NCBI RefSeq assembly: GCF_025567415.1
Contig: NZ_JAOQJV010000016.1
Coordinates: 1-54,188, forward strand
Length of the DNA: 54,188 bases
DNA from: Claveliimonas ammoniilytica
GTDB lineage: Bacteria > Bacillota > Clostridia > Lachnospirales > Lachnospiraceae
Direction: 5' to 3'
Part shown: positions 51,830 to 54,188 of the stretch, one piece after another
Layout of the letters: each line of letters opens with the position of its first letter
How positions within the stretch are numbered: the first letter of the stretch is position 1
Program-made: the position numbers and the translations under genes
Notes under the pieces: model-generated
The model's database searches: none
Told to the model about the DNA's origin: nothing
Seen by the model: the letters and a program-made list of their open reading frames with translations, nothing else

Positions 51830-51832
51830 TAT

Positions 51833-52045
51833 TTATTCCTCCCTCTCTGTAACTTTCTCTTTTCTCGTCTTTTCTTTCCTATTCCCGGCAATCATTTTAT
51901 GACCTGTATATATCACCATTACCATACATAGCATGGAACTAAAAGCAAAGTATTTGTGACATGATTTTAGCTTTTTATATCCAATGTAAAAAGTCCCAAT
52001 CATTGTGATCAAAGCTACTACTGACCAATATTTATGTACTTTCAT
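51833..52045 (-). CDS. DUF6219-type small membrane protein
   Basis: 70 residues: MKVHKYWSVVALITMIGTFY and CHKYFAFSSMLCMVMVIYTG give two membrane helices, then a basic tail. A paralogue lies at 52680 on the other strand. First gene of the operon with bcp and yaaA. Function unknown. Confidence 0.75.
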   Translation of the reverse strand: MKVHKYWSVVALITMIGTFYIGYKKLKSCHKYFAFSSMLCMVMVIYTGHKMIAGNRKEKTRKEKVTEREE

Positions 52046-52079
52046 GTAATTTCTCCATTTTTCAGTGTATTCAATTCTA

Positions 52080-52107
52080 ATTATACGCTACCACATTCCT
52101 ATGTCAA
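52080..52107 (-). promoter_or_regulatory. Promoter of DUF6219-bcp-yaaA
   Basis: TTGACA, 16 bases, TATAAT on the minus strand, about 35 bases before the start of the first gene. Confidence 0.75.
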
Positions 52108-52224
52108 TTTGATGATAGAGCATTCCTATAAAATTTTTCAGAATATCATGGTTAAAACTATGTATTGTTATCATTTAATTTTTCTTTGAAAAAATCTGAC
52201 AAAAAGCTTTCTTTCAGGAGATTA

Positions 52225-52500
52225 CTATTCTTTGATCGGAAGTTTTTCAATTTTTTCTGTCAGCTCATTGGTAACACCTGTAACTGAATGTGCCACAACA
52301 TCAATTAAAAGAGTATCTGCTGAAACATCTAATGCATTTGCAATTGCAACAAAGGTATCCAATTTTGTAACTTTCAAGCCTCTCTCTATTACACTCACAT
52401 GCGTTGGACTTAAATTTACTAATGCAGTCAGTTCCTCTTGCGTGAGATTTTTTGCTTCTCGTGCTGATTTGATTCGCTGTCCTACTGCTTTCAAATCCAT
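52225..52500 (-). CDS. XRE-family regulator
   Basis: 91 residues: KNLTQEELTALVNLSPTHVS is the helix-turn-helix, then a short helical tail (VTNELTEKIEKLPIKE). It lies between two DUF6219 paralogues and has a palindrome over its start region, so it is probably autoregulated. Confidence 0.87.
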   Translation of the reverse strand: MDLKAVGQRIKSAREAKNLTQEELTALVNLSPTHVSVIERGLKVTKLDTFVAIANALDVSADTLLIDVVAHSVTGVTNELTEKIEKLPIKE

Positions 52501-52514
52501 CGTAACACCTCCTC

Positions 52515-52534
52515 CAGAACGAATAATCGTTCTG
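52515..52534. promoter_or_regulatory. Operator at the XRE gene
   Basis: CAGAACGA and TCGTTCTG, a perfect 8-base inverted repeat around ATAA, between a TATACT -10 (52541-52546, minus strand) and the ribosome binding site. It fits direct self-repression. Confidence 0.7.
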
Positions 52535-52679
52535 AATTTAGTATACTTTTGGATATCTTAAATATACAGAATCGCAAAACCAAGTTCTAATTCCACAGAA
52601 CTATATTCAAAGTTTTTCTTTGCATTTTCGTAAAAAAGCGTTATGATTGAATCAGTTAAATCAAAGGAGGTATCAAATT

Positions 52680-52877
52680 ATGAAATCACATAAATACTGG
52701 TCCTTAGGCGCACTTTTCTGTATGTTGGGATGCATTTATTCTGGAATCAAAAAATCTATGACTGCACATAAATACTTTGCCTATTCTTCATTGCTTTGTA
52801 TGGGCATGTCCATTTATTCCGGTCATATAGTGGCTCAGTTGTCAAGACAAAAATCTAAGATTTTTATAATGAACTGA
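52680..52877 (+). CDS. DUF6219-type small membrane protein, second copy
   Basis: 65 residues from MKSHKYWSLGALFCMLGCIY after AAAGGAGG; HKYFAYSSLLCMGMSIYSGH matches the copy at 51833. The C-terminus is shorter and differs (SRQKSKIFIMN), and the insertion sequence begins within a few bases of the stop, so the end may have been altered by the insertion. Promoter-like TTGCAT, 16 bases, TATGAT lies upstream. Confidence 0.7.
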   Translation: MKSHKYWSLGALFCMLGCIYSGIKKSMTAHKYFAYSSLLCMGMSIYSGHIVAQLSRQKSKIFIMN

Positions 52878-52941
52878 TATGGTGGACAAGTTACAAGGAA
52901 CATGGAGAGAACAGTGGAGCACTCCCCAGATCCAATATATG

Positions 52942-53832
52942 CTAAGCTACATATGGCATCAACATTGCCGGATAGTAGCATTCAGCCGGTGTTTGGTAAT
53001 CAAGTGCAGAATGGCGTCGCTCAAAGTTGTAGGTGTGGATATACTGTCTGATAGCAGCCCTTGCTTCCCTGATGTTGTTGTACTGTGTCAGATAGGCTTC
53101 CTCATACTTGAAGCTGCGGAACCAGCGCTCAATCATGATGTTGTCTGCCCAGCGGCTTTTTCCATCCATACTCTGGCGGATACCGTTTTCCTTTACAAAG
53201 TCAATGTATTGCTGACTTGTAAACTGACAACCCTGATCTGAATTCAAGATCTGAGGTTTTGCCACTTTGAAAGCTTTTTTCAGGGCACTGATAACCATTC
53301 TGGTATCAAGTGTGTCATCCACTTCCCAGCCGACAATACAACGGCTATACCAGTCGATCACGGCTGTCAGATACAGAAATCCGCGCTTGATCGGAATATA
53401 TGTAATGTCAATAGACCATGCCTGATTTGGTTTGTCTATGACCGCATTACGAAGAAGATATGGACATACTTTCGCCTGCTGCATTCGCTTGGAAAGATTC
53501 ATCTTTGGATAAATCGGGTAAATATCCATCTCATTCATGTAGCGTCTTGCCTTGCGGCGTCCAACCTGGTAACCACGGGTTTTTAACTGTGCAGACATTT
53601 GTCTTGCGCCCCAAGTGGGATTATCTGTATGGAGATGATCCATGATCTCTTTGCAGGCCAGTTCCTCATCTGAAATAGGGGCACCCTTGTAATAAATGCT
53701 TGTACGGTTGATGTCAAGCAACCTGGCGCCAACAGAAGCCGGAATTTCCTTAGTCGTCAAAAGGTTTTGGACTAAACTTACTCTCGTAGTCAGGTCCACA
53801 AATTTCTTCAGATTTTTTTTTGAGCCAGTCAA
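52942..53832 (-). CDS. IS3-family transposase OrfB (DDE integrase)
   Basis: 296 residues. HTH_21-like region (NPTWGARQMSAQLKTRGYQV) then the rve core with WSIDITYIPI (first D), LNSDQGCQFTS (second D) and NIMIERWFRSFKYE (E). The C-terminal YNFERRHSALDYQTPAECY is typical. Opens at TTG 53832 inside orfA. Confidence 0.95.
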   Translation of the reverse strand: MTGSKKNLKKFVDLTTRVSLVQNLLTTKEIPASVGARLLDINRTSIYYKGAPISDEELACKEIMDHLHTDNPTWGARQMSAQLKTRGYQVGRRKARRYMNEMDIYPIYPKMNLSKRMQQAKVCPYLLRNAVIDKPNQAWSIDITYIPIKRGFLYLTAVIDWYSRCIVGWEVDDTLDTRMVISALKKAFKVAKPQILNSDQGCQFTSQQYIDFVKENGIRQSMDGKSRWADNIMIERWFRSFKYEEAYLTQYNNIREARAAIRQYIHTYNFERRHSALDYQTPAECYYPAMLMPYVA

Positions 53833-54097
53833 CCTGCATGGTTAACTGACCAACCTTTTTGGCATACTCCGCTTTCTCCTTACGCTCTTCGGCAAGCTTT
53901 TCTTTGAGGTTTTCCTCACGCTTGTCGTCGAACACAACCGAAGCATTGTTCAAGAACTCTTTTTTCCAGTTGCGGAGCAGATTTGGTTGGATGTTATTTT
54001 CAGTTGCAAGGGTATTGAGATCTTTCTCACCCTTAAGCAGCTCAATTACAAGATCTGATTTGAATTTGGCATTAAAATTTCTTCTTTGTCTGGACAT
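53750..54097 (-). CDS. IS3-family transposase OrfA
   Basis: 115 residues: helix-turn-helix (NAKFKSDLVIELLKGEKDLN and IQPNLLRNWKKEFL) and a leucine-zipper-like coiled coil (LAEERKEKAEYAKKVGQLTM). It binds the ends and regulates OrfB. A run of nine A near its 3' end is the likely slippage site. Confidence 0.93.
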   Translation of the reverse strand: MSRQRRNFNAKFKSDLVIELLKGEKDLNTLATENNIQPNLLRNWKKEFLNNASVVFDDKREENLKEKLAEERKEKAEYAKKVGQLTMQVDWLKKKSEEICGPDYESKFSPKPFDD

Positions 54098-54188
54098 GAT
54101 AATGGATCCTTTCTTTCATACTGGTTTAAGTATATCAGATTCATTAAAAACTGTCCGAAAAAGTGTCTTAATTTATGAGACCATTATA

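Larger units (their letters stand above)
52880..54183 (-). mobile_element. IS3-family insertion sequence
   Basis: Two overlapping transposase frames (orfA 53750-54097, orfB 52942-53832) in the usual IS3 order. The exact ends are not certain: I see no long terminal repeat pair by eye, only a short TGGT-type match. It lies next to a DUF6219 gene and both frames are open, so it could be active. Confidence 0.85.

Overview
This window is low-GC Firmicutes DNA, most likely from a gut Lachnospiraceae (Dorea, Coprococcus or Blautia relatives). That call rests on a Gram-positive PolC, a MurT/GatD pair, an iorAB-paaK-ACT operon, an anaerobe's oxygen-defence set (rubrerythrin, desulfoferrodoxin, rubredoxin, PerR) and A118-like prophage genes. 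All family names come from reading motifs by eye; no search was run.

Positions 1 to about 21,600 are the right part of a prophage. Its left part (rest of the head, tail, lysis) lies outside the window. Lytic genes are on the minus strand and read leftward: Cro-like regulators (17.2-16.8 kb), small early genes, recombination and replication genes (DUF1351, ERF, SSB, ERCC4 nuclease, CHC2 primase, DUF927 ATPase), a GTTACC repeat array that may be the origin, many small accessory genes, a sigma-like late regulator, then TerS, TerL, portal and minor capsid protein. A separately transcribed cargo gene sits between the late regulator and TerS. It encodes a nucleoside deoxyribosyltransferase/TIR-like domain joined to a translation-factor IF2 N-terminal-like domain and is the best candidate for an undescribed system. 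The lysogeny arm is on the plus strand: repressor, ImmA-like protein, a DUF6978/DUF1828 pair, a PH-domain protein, a structured intergenic RNA candidate and a large serine integrase. The integrase abuts a host ABC-transporter lipoprotein gene that the prophage has cut.

From 21.6 to 43.4 kb the DNA is ordinary chromosome: a two-gene Suf/Sms Fe-S system, 5-formyl-THF cyclo-ligase, purine permease, PTS enzyme I, cold-shock protein, an arylpyruvate-to-aryl-CoA operon (iorA, iorB, paaK, ACT protein), a tRNA methyltransferase, a DnaJ-domain protein, a prepilin peptidase, an EamA transporter, polC, an XRE regulator and gatD/murT. The gatD gene is interrupted by an assembly gap of 240 N.

From 43.4 to 52.9 kb there is a phosphatase, an unrecognised three-gene operon divergent from a Crp/Fnr regulator, and a redox-stress block: CoA-disulfide reductase, rhodanese, thioredoxin, rubredoxin, desulfoferrodoxin, rubrerythrin, PerR, YaaA, Bcp and two DUF6219 paralogues around an XRE regulator. 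Inverted repeats at several promoters suggest a Crp/Fnr-controlled thiol branch and a PerR-controlled peroxide branch. An IS3-family element ends the window.
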